From the NCBI GenBank assembly GCA_947628395.1, contig CANQZP010000008.1, positions 1 to 27,755 of the forward strand: a DNA stretch of 27,755 bases. The letters run 5' to 3'. Origin of the DNA: an uncultured Clostridia bacterium (GTDB lineage: Bacteria > Bacillota > Clostridia > TANB77 > CAG-508). The notes beneath the pieces are model-generated. The model was not told the origin of the DNA. It worked only from the letters and a program-made list of their open reading frames with translations, and did no database searches. The number at the start of each line of letters is the position of its first letter. Position 1 is the first letter of the stretch. Made by a program: the position numbers and the translations under genes. Shown in pieces: positions 8,794 through 16,922 of this stretch.

Positions 8794-10611
8794 CTAATTT
8801 ATTTTTAAAGCTCTCATTGCATTTAATATTGCAATTATAGATACTCCTACATCAGCAAAAACTGCCATCCACATATTAGCCAATCCTAAAGCTCCAAGAA
8901 TTAAAATAGCAATTTTAATACCTATTGCAAAAATAATATTTTGCCTTACAATTTTTAAAGTTTTTTTAGAAATCCTTATTGCTTCTATAATTTTGTTTAT
9001 TTCATCTGTCATTATTACAATATCAGAAGCCTCTATTGCAGAATCTGCTCCAATTCCGCCCATAGCAATTCCAATATCTGCTCTAGCTAAAACTGGACTA
9101 TCATTTACTCCATCTCCAATAAATGCAACTTTTTCATTTTTCCCTTTATTCTTTATAATTTCTTCTAGTAAATTTAGCTTATCTTCTGGTAATAATTCTG
9201 AATAAAACTCATCTATTCCCAAATCATTTTTTATTTTCTCAGCAATTCTGTTTCTATCTCCTGTAAGCATCACTGTTTTTATAGAAGATTTTTTAAGTTC
9301 ATCTATTGTTTCTTTAGTATTTTCCTTTAACTCATCAGAAATTAGTATATATCCAGAAAACTTTTTATCAATTGCAATATATACAATTGTACCAACATCA
9401 TCAGTCTTTTCGAATTTAATATTCTCTTCATTTAGTAATTTTTCATTTCCGACTAAAACTTCTTTTCCAAATACTACTGCTTTTATTCCTTTACCAGAAA
9501 TCTCAGTAATATCTTTTATATTTTCTTCATCTATTTCTTCTTTAAATTCTTGTTTAATAGATAAAGCAATTGGATGATTAGAATAATTCTCAGTATATGC
9601 AGCAAACTTTAATAGCTCATCTTTTTCTAAACCTATACTATTTATTTTTTGAATTTTAAATACTCCTTTAGTTAGTGTCCCAGTCTTATCAAATACTGTA
9701 ACTTTTGTGTTTGATAAAGCTTCTAAATAATTACTTCCCTTAATTAAAATTCCTTTTTTAGAAGCTCCTCCTATCCCACCAAAAAAGCTAAGTGGTATTG
9801 ATATTACAAGTGCACATGGACAAGATATTACTAAAAATATTAATGCTCTAGAAATCCATTTAACCCATTTTCCACCTATAACCAATGGAGGTATTACAGC
9901 TATTGCTAATGCTAGAAATACTACTATAGGTGTATAAAATTTTGCAAACTTAGTAATAAATTTTTCCGATTTAGATTTCTTACTTGTAGCATTTTCAACA
10001 AGCTCTAAAATCTTATTTACTGTAGAATCCTCAAAACCTTTTGTAACTTCAATCTCCAATAAACTATTTAGATTGATAGTTCCACTTAAAATCTCACATC
10101 CTGGTTCAATACTTCTAGGAACAGATTCACCTGTTATAGTCTTAGTATCTAACATAGAATTACCACTTCTTACAATACCATCTAAAGGTACTTTCTCACC
10201 AGGCTTTACAAATATTATATCACCTATTTTTACATTCTCTGGATTTACTTTTTCTAATTTATCATTTACCTTTATATTAGCAAAATCAGGCCTTATTTCC
10301 ATCAATTTAGTTATTGATTTTCTAGAATTATTTACAGCATAATCTTGAAAAGTTTCTCCTATTTGATAAAAAAGCATTACAGCTATAGCCTCTGGAAATT
10401 CCTTTAATGCGATAGCACCAATTGTAGCAATAGACATTAAAAAATTCTCATCAAAAACTTCTCCTCTTAAAATATTTTTAATCGCCCTACTTAAAACATC
10501 ATATCCAATAATCAAATAAGCTAAAATAAATATAATATACTTTACTAAATCTATTTCAATAAAATTAGCAGCAATCCAAAATAAAACAGTTAATACAATC
10601 CTGAATATCAT
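8794..10611 (-). CDS. cadA: Cadmium/zinc-exporting P1B-type ATPase
   Basis: Pumps Cd2+, Zn2+ or Pb2+ out of the cell at the expense of ATP. It has 605 residues with the heavy-metal ATPase landmarks: TGES (160-163), the metal-path CPC (264-266) in a membrane helix, the phosphorylation site DKTGTLT with D308, the His-Pro dipeptide (H346, P347), TGD (450-452) and GDGVND (499-504). The segment after CPC (IPLSFFGGIGGASKKGILIKGSNYLE) is typical of Zn/Cd rather than Cu pumps. It lacks the N-terminal HMA domain; that domain is encoded by the separate gene just upstream. The start MIFRIVLTVLFW, with GGGGGAAAG upstream, confirms the truncated form is the real N-terminus. It is the last gene of the cadC-HMA-cadA operon. 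Confidence 0.94.
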   Translation of the reverse strand: MIFRIVLTVLFWIAANFIEIDLVKYIIFILAYLIIGYDVLSRAIKNILRGEVFDENFLMSIATIGAIALKEFPEAIAVMLFYQIGETFQDYAVNNSRKSITKLMEIRPDFANIKVNDKLEKVNPENVKIGDIIFVKPGEKVPLDGIVRSGNSMLDTKTITGESVPRSIEPGCEILSGTINLNSLLEIEVTKGFEDSTVNKILELVENATSKKSKSEKFITKFAKFYTPIVVFLALAIAVIPPLVIGGKWVKWISRALIFLVISCPCALVISIPLSFFGGIGGASKKGILIKGSNYLEALSNTKVTVFDKTGTLTKGVFKIQKINSIGLEKDELLKFAAYTENYSNHPIALSIKQEFKEEIDEENIKDITEISGKGIKAVVFGKEVLVGNEKLLNEENIKFEKTDDVGTIVYIAIDKKFSGYILISDELKENTKETIDELKKSSIKTVMLTGDRNRIAEKIKNDLGIDEFYSELLPEDKLNLLEEIIKNKGKNEKVAFIGDGVNDSPVLARADIGIAMGGIGADSAIEASDIVIMTDEINKIIEAIRISKKTLKIVRQNIIFAIGIKIAILILGALGLANMWMAVFADVGVSIIAILNAMRALKIN

Positions 10612-10642
10612 TTTTCTTTCCCCCTTAGCTATATCATAATCA

Positions 10643-10861
10643 TTAGTATTTTATCTGTGCATCAGGTTCATATTTTTTAATAATATCAATCGCCCTTTTC
10701 ATTACCTCATCAAACTCTTCGTCTTCTCCCTCTATAGTAACCTTTGACGTCATAAAATTAACAGTAGCCTCATTTATTCCTTTAATTCCATTCAATTTAT
10801 CCTCTAATTTAGCTGCACAATTAGCACAATCTAACCCTTCCAATACAAAACTCTTCTTCAT
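10643..10861 (-). CDS. Stand-alone HMA (heavy-metal-associated) domain protein
   Basis: A small metal-binding protein of about 72 residues with a ferredoxin-like HMA fold. The metal motif is GLDCANCA (C12 and C15 from the chosen start), the form seen in the N-terminal domain of Zn/Cd ATPases rather than in CopZ. It lies between the ArsR repressor and a P1B ATPase that has no HMA domain, so it probably acts as a detached N-terminal domain or metallochaperone for that pump. Start choice: GGAGG lies 8 bases before ATG at 10861; an earlier in-frame ATG at 10882 would place that ribosome site inside the gene and has none of its own. Confidence 0.88.
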   Translation of the reverse strand: MKKSFVLEGLDCANCAAKLEDKLNGIKGINEATVNFMTSKVTIEGEDEEFDEVMKRAIDIIKKYEPDAQIKY

Positions 10862-10897
10862 TTCAAAATCCTCCATTTTCATTATTTTATATATTTT

Positions 10898-11254
10898 TTA
10901 TTTTTCAAGCACATGCTCCAAAGCCATCTCAAAAATCAACTTAACATGCTCATCAGCCAAATTATAATAAACCATCTTTCCATCCCTTCTAAACCTCACC
11001 AAATCAGCATCCCTCAAAACCCTTAACTGATGAGAAATTGCAGACTTAGTCATATTAAGCAAAACAGCCAAATCACACACACACATCTCATTCTTATCTA
11101 AAGCCCACATAATCTTAGCCCTAGTACTATCTCCTAAAATTTTAAAAAAATCAGAAACATCAAACAAAACATCCTCATCCAACATCTTCTTCTTTACACT
11201 AGCAATAACATCCTCATGAACAACATCACAATCATACCCATCAACCTTATTCAT
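10898..11254 (-). CDS. cadC: ArsR/SmtB-family metal-sensing repressor, CadC type
   Basis: A winged-helix repressor of 118 residues that leaves DNA when Cd, Pb or Zn binds. The alpha3 metal motif CVCDLA supplies C58 and C60, and an N-terminal Cys (C9) and His (H13) can complete that site. The alpha5 ligands D101, H103, H114 and E117 are present at the numbering used for staphylococcal CadC. The recognition helix is SAISHQLRVLRDADLV. ATG at 11254 follows AAAGGAG. It is the first gene of the operon and faces two palindromic operators (11278-11337), so it almost certainly represses its own operon. Confidence 0.93.
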   Translation of the reverse strand: MNKVDGYDCDVVHEDVIASVKKKMLDEDVLFDVSDFFKILGDSTRAKIMWALDKNEMCVCDLAVLLNMTKSAISHQLRVLRDADLVRFRRDGKMVYYNLADEHVKLIFEMALEHVLEK

Positions 11255-11277
11255 ACATTCTCCTTTCTGTTAAACAT

Positions 11278-11337
11278 TTGAACAACTATTCAACTATTTC
11301 TATATACATTATAATTGAATAACTATTCAACTGTCAA
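11278..11337 (-). promoter_or_regulatory. cad operon promoter with two CadC-type operators
   Basis: Minus strand -35 TTGACA (11332-11337), 18-base spacer, -10 TATAAT (11308-11313). A perfect 7-2-7 palindrome TTGAATA-N2-TATTCAA (11315-11330) fills the spacer. A second copy with one mismatch, TTGAACA-N2-TATTCAA (11278-11293), lies downstream in the leader, 37 bases away. Repressor bound to the first would directly block RNA polymerase. Confidence 0.88.
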
Positions 11338-11384
11338 TAGAAAAAAAATAATTTTTTAAATTTTTTAAAAAATGCTCAATTTTA

Positions 11385-11571
11385 TTTGAAAAATACTTAA
11401 AAAAATAAACTTTCGAATGCGATTGGAATGAGTGTATAGATTCTTAAAAAATTAAAATGAGGAAGCGATGGCTAGCGAAGCTAGAACAGCGAGAGGCTCG
11501 TTTTAATTTTTATTAGAATCTATAGCGAGTGTATTGAGCCGAGAAAGCTTTATTTTTTAAGTATTTTCAAA
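11385..11571. repeat. Foldback (palindromic) element, 187 bp
   Basis: The ends TTTGAAAAATACTTAAAA and TTTTAAGTATTTTCAAA are inverted copies. Inner arms match as well: TATAGATTCT (11436-11445) with AGAATCTATA (11515-11524), and AAATTAAAATGAG with CTCGTTTTAATTT. The middle is GC-richer. No ORF is present. With the neighbouring repeat it fills most of the 374-base gap between cadC and the amylase. It resembles the foldback element at 126-390 in structure and shares only short words with it. Confidence 0.65.
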
Positions 11572-11582
11572 TATATATTTAT

Positions 11583-11608
11583 GAACAAAAAGTGTCCCCA
11601 TTTTGTTC
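11583..11608 (-). repeat. Hairpin with GGGGACAC loop after the amylase gene
   Basis: GAACAAAA and TTTTGTTC pair around a loop that reads TGGGGACAC on the minus strand, 21 bases after the amylase stop. GGGGAC words also form the hairpin on the other side of the amylase (13108-13194). There is no T-run, so it reads as a REP-like palindrome rather than a standard terminator. Confidence 0.45.
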
Positions 11609-11628
11609 TGTTTTTGTACAAATGTGTC

Positions 11629-13074
11629 CTACATACATACCCAAACCGATGCACTTCCCCCATTTACTGGGAAATCCCCATAACCATTCTCATCTATAAC
11701 AACAATATCCTCTCTATTATTTAAAGAATCAATAAAACTCTTTCCAGCAAACTTCTCGCCAACAAACATCGCCTTTTGCCCATCAAACTTGTCAGACATA
11801 ACTACAGCTAAACCAGACTTTAAATGCTCCTCATCACCTTCTCTAGTGAAACCTACAATATTACAATCATCAAAATAATCATGTTGAATTCCATAAGCCT
11901 TATCTTTTCTAAGTTCAAGAAGCACATCAATATTTTTCATTTTTTTTATATTATCATGCTTAATACCATAAAAATCGCCATAAAAAACACAAGGATACCC
12001 CTCTTTTCTAAGTAAAATTATAGAATAAGCAATCTCTTTAAACCATTCTGGAATCCAAGATTCTAGAGCTTGACCTGGTTGAGTATCATGATTATCAACA
12101 AAAGTAACAGCTAATTCAGGATTATTCTTAACCAAAGTATTATCCAAAATCTCTGCCATATTAAACTCACCATCACTATGTGATGCTCTATAGAAATTAT
12201 AATGAAGAGGAACATCAAATAATGAAATTGTATAATCAGTCTCTCTTAAATAATTTTCTATATCACATATATTACTACTCCAATACTCTCCAACCGAAAA
12301 CAATTCCTTATTAGTTTCTTCTCTTAAATACTGTACCCATTCTTTCATAAAATTTGCATCTATATGTTTTACAGCATCTAGTCTTAAACCATCAACATTA
12401 GTTAAATCTACATACCATTTACCCCATTTTTTACATTCATCTACAACTTCTTTATTATTAAAATCTAAATCTGCTCCCATTAAATAGTCAAAATTCCCAA
12501 ACTCCTTATCAACATCCATTTGCCATGTTTTATCTTTTAACTTATAAAGAGCCGTTTCTTTTGTTCTAGAGTTGTAATCAATCCCACTAAAATGTGTCCA
12601 ATTATATTTAAAATCAGAATATTTATCATTTCTTCCTGGAAAAGTAAATTTAGTCCAAACCTCCACAACTTCTTCGTCACCCATCTCTATATTATGGTCA
12701 TCCCATCTACATTTTTTAGCCTTTATAGTTTGAAGACTATCAGCTCCCATTTTATGATTTAAAACTATATCAGCATATACGTTTATCCCAGCTTGTTTTA
12801 ATTTTATAATTGATTCTAAATATTCATCTTTAGTTCCATATTTAGTAGCTACACTTCCTTTTTGGTCAAATTCTCCTAAATCATACATATCATAAACGCC
12901 ATAACCTACTTCGTCTTTTCCTCCAATTCCTTTATATGCAGGAGGAAGCCATATAGCTGTAATTCCTAGATTAGCTAATTCTTCTGCCATCTTTCCTAAA
13001 AAATTCCAATGATTTGATTTACAATTTAAGTACCATTCAAAAGCTTGAAACATTACTCCATTTATTTCTTTCAT
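11629..13074 (-). CDS. Alpha-amylase, GH13 family, intracellular
   Basis: Endo-hydrolyses alpha-1,4-glucan links in starch, glycogen or maltodextrin. It has 481 residues, the usual length of the bacterial liquefying-type GH13 enzymes (subfamily 5-like). The four conserved regions are visible: DIVLNH (102-107), GLRLDAVKH (229-237) with nucleophile D233, FSVGEYW (259-265) with acid/base E263, and FVDNHD (325-330) with D330. There is no signal peptide, so it acts in the cytoplasm, probably on stored glycogen or imported dextrins. ATG at 13074 follows AGAGGA. It stands alone, with GGGGAC-type hairpins on both sides (11583-11608 and 13108-13194). Confidence 0.93.
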   Translation of the reverse strand: MKEINGVMFQAFEWYLNCKSNHWNFLGKMAEELANLGITAIWLPPAYKGIGGKDEVGYGVYDMYDLGEFDQKGSVATKYGTKDEYLESIIKLKQAGINVYADIVLNHKMGADSLQTIKAKKCRWDDHNIEMGDEEVVEVWTKFTFPGRNDKYSDFKYNWTHFSGIDYNSRTKETALYKLKDKTWQMDVDKEFGNFDYLMGADLDFNNKEVVDECKKWGKWYVDLTNVDGLRLDAVKHIDANFMKEWVQYLREETNKELFSVGEYWSSNICDIENYLRETDYTISLFDVPLHYNFYRASHSDGEFNMAEILDNTLVKNNPELAVTFVDNHDTQPGQALESWIPEWFKEIAYSIILLRKEGYPCVFYGDFYGIKHDNIKKMKNIDVLLELRKDKAYGIQHDYFDDCNIVGFTREGDEEHLKSGLAVVMSDKFDGQKAMFVGEKFAGKSFIDSLNNREDIVVIDENGYGDFPVNGGSASVWVCM

Positions 13075-13107
13075 TTTATTCCTCTTATTTTTATTGATTT
13101 TTTCTTA

Positions 13108-13194
13108 AATTTTTTCAGACATGGGGACGGAGTTATTTGTCTAAGAATTTTTAATTCTTAGACAAAAACTCCGTCCCCTCTGTCTGAAAAAATT
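13108..13194. repeat. Long near-perfect hairpin repeat (GGGGACGGAGT type)
   Basis: Two arms of about 42 bases pair almost completely: AATTTTTTCAGACA, GGGGACGGAGTTATTTGTC and TAAGAATT on the left (13108-13150), with their complements on the right (13152-13194). GGGGACGG hairpins are widespread intergenic REP-like repeats. It lies between DUF4116 and the amylase gene, 34 bases before the amylase start. Confidence 0.8.
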
Positions 13195-13198
13195 CAAT

Positions 13199-13216
13199 TT
13201 GCGACAGCAAGGCTAT
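13199..13216. repeat. Short repeat shared with the left foldback element
   Basis: TTGCGACAGCAAGGCTAT matches 316-333 (TTGCGACAGCAAAGCCAT) at 16 of 18 positions. It abuts the GGGGACGG hairpin, suggesting a remnant of a larger element. Confidence 0.5.
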
Positions 13217-13253
13217 TTAAAAATAAATTATTTACTGCTTAACTTTAAATGCC

Positions 13254-13784
13254 TTATTCTTCATTTTTAATTTTTAATATATCTTCATCATTTTGCATAT
13301 TAGGCTCTAAAAAATCATAGCACTTTTTATTTTTATTCATTACTAAAGTCGCTATATCTTTATCAGAACGAAGCCTCTTACTTGCATATTTTACAATTAT
13401 AGGTTTATTATCAACCGCCTGAGTTACAACATCTTTATCATCACGCATTTTAGAAGAAGCAAAATATAAAATCTGTCCTGATTTTTTAAGTCCTGCAAGC
13501 AACAAATCTTTATCATCTAAAAGTTTTTCACCTGCATAACAATAAGTCCATCCTAATCTACTAACAGATTCATATACAATTTCTCTATCTGATTTTAATA
13601 TATCACTTGCAAATTCTAACGCTTCTGGATTATTTTTTACCGCTTCAAAAACTACTTCTTTATCATTTCTTAAATCATCTGACGCAAATTCTAATAATTT
13701 TCCATTTTTCTTAACCGTTTTTAAAACATAATCCCTATTTTCTGAATTTTCTTGCATATCTAATATTTCTTTTGCTATAGGCAT
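13254..13784 (-). CDS. DUF4116 repeat protein
   Basis: Encodes 176 residues built almost entirely of about six tandem units of roughly 26 residues with the pattern (N/S)DKE-hh-xxAVKxN-xx-L-x-FAS-xx-L, where h is hydrophobic. This matches the DUF4116 family of helical solenoid repeats of unknown function. No signal peptide or membrane helix is seen. One unit is divergent (about 70-95, with WTYCYAGEKL). It is the last gene of the pilin-like/thioesterase operon, 18 bases after the thioesterase. Such helical repeats usually bind proteins; the partner is unknown. Confidence 0.82.
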   Translation of the reverse strand: MPIAKEILDMQENSENRDYVLKTVKKNGKLLEFASDDLRNDKEVVFEAVKNNPEALEFASDILKSDREIVYESVSRLGWTYCYAGEKLLDDKDLLLAGLKKSGQILYFASSKMRDDKDVVTQAVDNKPIIVKYASKRLRSDKDIATLVMNKNKKCYDFLEPNMQNDEDILKIKNEE

Positions 13785-13802
13785 AATAACCTTCGCCCCT
13801 TT

Positions 13803-14228
13803 TTATATATTTTCCTTGCTATCGTTTATTCTATATTTTTCTATAAGTTCAAACCAATCCTTTTTTACCTTCTTTAAATTTATAGGCCTTAAATTCTTAT
13901 CAGTAAAACAATGTGAACTCGTTAACTTTGCAACCAAACTACCATCAGCCTTAGTTATTATATACTCAAACTCAATTCTAACACCATTATTTTTAGCAAT
14001 TTTAGTATCAATAGTAATCTCATCATCAAAAGTAGTTGAATATTTATAATCACAAGTAACTGACAAAACAGGTATCATAAAACCTTCTGATTCAACTTTA
14101 CTATATGGAAGCTTCATCTTATCCATAAAATTACATCTAGCTTCTTCTATATATCTTATATAATTAGAATGATGAGTAATTCCCATTCTATCTGTTTCAT
14201 AATAATTTATTTTCCTAACGTATTTCAA
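13803..14228 (-). CDS. Acyl-CoA thioesterase, hotdog fold (YbgC/FadM-like)
   Basis: Hydrolyses the thioester bond of acyl-CoA or related substrates. It has 141 residues of a single 4HBT hotdog domain. The signature YYETDRMGITHHSNYIRYIEEAR at the N-terminus carries the catalytic Asp (D13) and the following His-rich turn, as in YbgC-like enzymes. The natural substrate cannot be told. The start is TTG at 14228, since AGGAGG lies just upstream and no ATG is suitably placed. It is only 9 bases from the preceding pilin-like gene, so it is co-transcribed; no biochemical link between the two is obvious. Confidence 0.88.
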   Translation of the reverse strand: MKYVRKINYYETDRMGITHHSNYIRYIEEARCNFMDKMKLPYSKVESEGFMIPVLSVTCDYKYSTTFDDEITIDTKIAKNNGVRIEFEYIITKADGSLVAKLTSSHCFTDKNLRPINLKKVKKDWFELIEKYRINDSKENI

Positions 14229-14237
14229 AATTTCCTC

Positions 14238-15683
14238 CTAATTATTAACTACAATATTCCAAGTATTTGCACCATCTGATTGTAAACTCACGTCACTTTT
14301 CAAACAAACTGCAGGGCGAACACCACTAGCATTCTGTACTTCACTATTATCTGAACAATATATATCGCCAAAGTTTAAAGTAGTACCAGAAAGCATAGCT
14401 CTATAACCAAAAGTAACTTTTTCATTCTTTGTTTGAACACAATGCGAAGCCAACCAATAATTTTTACCACTATTAAATAAATCTTTATATAATTGTGTTG
14501 ATGTGTCTATTCCTCCTTTTCCATTAGGATTTGTTGACAAAGACTGTGGATAATAATAATATCTGGTACATTTTATTTTTGTTATTTCTTTTTTATTACT
14601 TCCAGTAGTTGGAACTTTGGAATTATGAAATTCATCGTTATCATACCAATAAAATCCTAAACTATGACTAGTAGTTAATGTTCCATCTATTTTATTTGTT
14701 GATGTATAAGTCGGCTTATCACTTGTTCCATTCCAATAATAAGTTACTTCATTCCCATATCCATTTATTAACTGTGCATCACATTTAGCTGTTTCTGGAT
14801 CATATCCTGTTACTCTATTTATATCATCAATATTTATACTTCTACTTCTATCTTTATCTGCTCCATTTCCCCCACTATAAATATTGGCCACTTTATCTAA
14901 AGTTTTTATTCCATTTTCATATCCTACTTTACCTTGTAAAAATATGTAACGTAAGACTACACTATCAGTTGTAGTTATCAATAGTCTTCCATCTTCTGCA
15001 CCTAAAACTATCCATTTTAATCCACTTTGTTTTAGATCTATTGGTTGAGCAGAACTATATCCTGTTTCTGCTGTAGTCAATGGTTCAGGTGTTGTTACTG
15101 CTCCCGGATTATAATTTACTGTATCACCTACTTCTACTCTATTTATTTCTTTAATTCCATTTAATAAATAAACACTTAATTTATCTTGATGCCAACCGTT
15201 TTGTACAAATTCCCATGAACCCTTTTCAAAATAAACATATCCATCAGTTAAACCTATACGATAATTTTCTCCTGAATCACAAGTTATATTATTACTATTT
15301 TTCCACTTATCCCATTCTGTTTTATTCCATTTTCCCTCTAATTGAATATCACTTTTTAATACATATTGTTTATCCTCTGAAAAATCATATGTTTTTTCAG
15401 TTTGATAAATATAAACACTTTCATTTGTACCTATTTTCTCAAACTGATCAGCTGTATATATTGGAATAATATTACTATTTTCTTCTTCATCTTCAATTTT
15501 ATTTTTTTCTTTATTATACATATCAGCTTCTTTAGCTATAGCTTCATATTGAGCCTGAAGCTTACGATTCGCAATTACATATGCACCCATAATTATTACT
15601 GCAAAAAATACTACTGCCAAAATAACATATAACGTAATTGCACCTTTTTCTTTTTTCACAAAATCTATATTTTTATTATTCAT
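14238..15683 (-). CDS. Pilin-like surface protein with C-terminal DUF6273-like domain
   Basis: Encodes 481 residues. The N-terminus is basic and then has a prepilin/TadE-like hydrophobic stretch (KEKGAITLYVILAVVFFAVI, about 12-31), with cleavage or anchoring near the Gly. A coiled, charged segment follows (about 40-70). The bulk is an exported Thr/Ser/Asn/Tyr-rich region. The C-terminal part (YWLASHC..., FGYRAMLSG..., GVRPAVCLKSDVSL, about 410-470) resembles the DUF6273 domain found in clostridial cell-surface proteins. It is therefore probably displayed outside the cell. No pilus assembly genes or prepilin peptidase are nearby. It is first in an operon with the thioesterase and DUF4116 genes; ATG follows AAAGGA. 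I saw no convincing sigma-A promoter in the 15684-15890 gap. Confidence 0.72.
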   Translation of the reverse strand: MNNKNIDFVKKEKGAITLYVILAVVFFAVIIMGAYVIANRKLQAQYEAIAKEADMYNKEKNKIEDEEENSNIIPIYTADQFEKIGTNESVYIYQTEKTYDFSEDKQYVLKSDIQLEGKWNKTEWDKWKNSNNITCDSGENYRIGLTDGYVYFEKGSWEFVQNGWHQDKLSVYLLNGIKEINRVEVGDTVNYNPGAVTTPEPLTTAETGYSSAQPIDLKQSGLKWIVLGAEDGRLLITTTDSVVLRYIFLQGKVGYENGIKTLDKVANIYSGGNGADKDRSRSINIDDINRVTGYDPETAKCDAQLINGYGNEVTYYWNGTSDKPTYTSTNKIDGTLTTSHSLGFYWYDNDEFHNSKVPTTGSNKKEITKIKCTRYYYYPQSLSTNPNGKGGIDTSTQLYKDLFNSGKNYWLASHCVQTKNEKVTFGYRAMLSGTTLNFGDIYCSDNSEVQNASGVRPAVCLKSDVSLQSDGANTWNIVVNN

Positions 15684-15890
15684 AATTACTATTATTCCTT
15701 TCTAAGGAACAAATTTGGTTGGAAAAGAATTAAATTTTGGCTGGGAAAACGAGTTTGAAATTTATTTTTATACACCTAATTAAATTTCAAATAAAGTTTG
15801 ACAACTCCAAAATTGTAATTATTTTTCAATCTTTTCTCCTTTGTTCTTTTCTAATAATATTTTATCTAATTAATTATTAAAAATCAATAT

Positions 15891-15928
15891 TTAAAACAAA
15901 ATATCCTTCAGAATTTTCTGAAGGATAT
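15891..15928 (-). terminator. Intrinsic terminator of spoIIM-xerD
   Basis: ATATCCTTCAG and CTGAAGGATAT pair perfectly (15901-15928), 17 bases after the xerD stop, followed on the minus strand by TTTGTTTT. It separates xerD from the pilin-like operon. Confidence 0.85.
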
Positions 15929-15944
15929 TAATTAATTATTTTTA

Positions 15945-16826
15945 TTAAGCTCTTGGATGAGCCTTCTTGTATATATCTTTTATTGAATCATCTTGAAACT
16001 GCATATAAACTTGAGTAGAAGAGATATCTGAATGTCCAAGCATAGTTTGAATAGCTTTTAAATCAGCTCCATTTTGTAATAAATGAGTAGCAAAAGAATG
16101 TCTTAATACATGAGGAGTAATGTCCTTTGTAATATGAGCTTGCTCCTTATAATATTTAACAATTTTCCAGAACCCTTGTCTTGTAAGTCTTTTTCCATTT
16201 ATATTTACAAACAATGATTTTTCATCTTCATTTTTAATTAAAAATTTTCTTGAGTTATCAACATAATCTTTAAGAGCTTTTAATGATAATTTGCCTAAAG
16301 GAATAGTTCTTTTCTTAAATCCTGATCTACAAACTACATATCCCTCTTTTAAATCAACATCATCTATATCTAATGAAATAATTTCTGTTACTCTCATACC
16401 TGTAGCATAAGCAAATTCAAGCATTGCTTTATCTCTAATTCCTTTTAAGTCAACATCATTTGGCTGTTCTAATAATAATTCTATTTCCTTTGAAGATAAA
16501 ATACATGGAGCTTTTTTCTCTATCTTTGGAGCTTGAATTCCATCTGTTGGATCTCCCTTTATTTTTTTATTTCTAAGTAAGAATTGATAAAAAGATCTAA
16601 TTGAAGCTATATTTCTAGAAATAGTAGAAGTCTTTTTATTTAATTCTTTTAAATGTTCAATATATTCTTCTATATTACTCTTCTCTACTTTTAAATAATT
16701 TATATTTTCTTTATCTAGATATTCATGGTATTGTCTAATATCTCTTTCATAAGATTGTAAAGTATTTAAAGATAATTTTTTATCTTTTTCTATAAAATCT
16801 AAGAATAGTTTTATTTGTTTTTCCAT
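15945..16826 (-). CDS. xerD: Site-specific tyrosine recombinase XerD
   Basis: Resolves chromosome dimers at dif together with XerC. It has 293 residues with an N-terminal SAM-like core-binding domain (1-100) and a C-terminal catalytic domain with R145, H239, R242, H265 and the nucleophile Y274 (ATGMRVTEI, HVLRHSFATHLL, LGHSDISSTQVY). The end YKKAHPRA is typical of Firmicute XerD rather than a phage integrase. ATG follows AGGAGG. It lies downstream of spoIIM, a common clostridial order, and is followed by a clear terminator. A XerC or integron/phage integrase reading is less likely on the C-terminal tail and chromosomal context. Confidence 0.9.
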   Translation of the reverse strand: MEKQIKLFLDFIEKDKKLSLNTLQSYERDIRQYHEYLDKENINYLKVEKSNIEEYIEHLKELNKKTSTISRNIASIRSFYQFLLRNKKIKGDPTDGIQAPKIEKKAPCILSSKEIELLLEQPNDVDLKGIRDKAMLEFAYATGMRVTEIISLDIDDVDLKEGYVVCRSGFKKRTIPLGKLSLKALKDYVDNSRKFLIKNEDEKSLFVNINGKRLTRQGFWKIVKYYKEQAHITKDITPHVLRHSFATHLLQNGADLKAIQTMLGHSDISSTQVYMQFQDDSIKDIYKKAHPRA

Positions 16827-16922
16827 TCTTTGCCTCCTAAATATATACTTAAAATGAATTTACATAACCGTTTTATATTATGTATATGTTATATCAAAAG
16901 TCTAAAAAAAAGTAAATACCTT

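Noticed and set aside
15945..16826. Phage or integrative-element integrase near tRNA-Leu
   Set aside because: The tail YKKAHPRA, length and spoIIM linkage fit housekeeping XerD. The tRNA is more than 900 bases away and no attachment-site repeat was seen.
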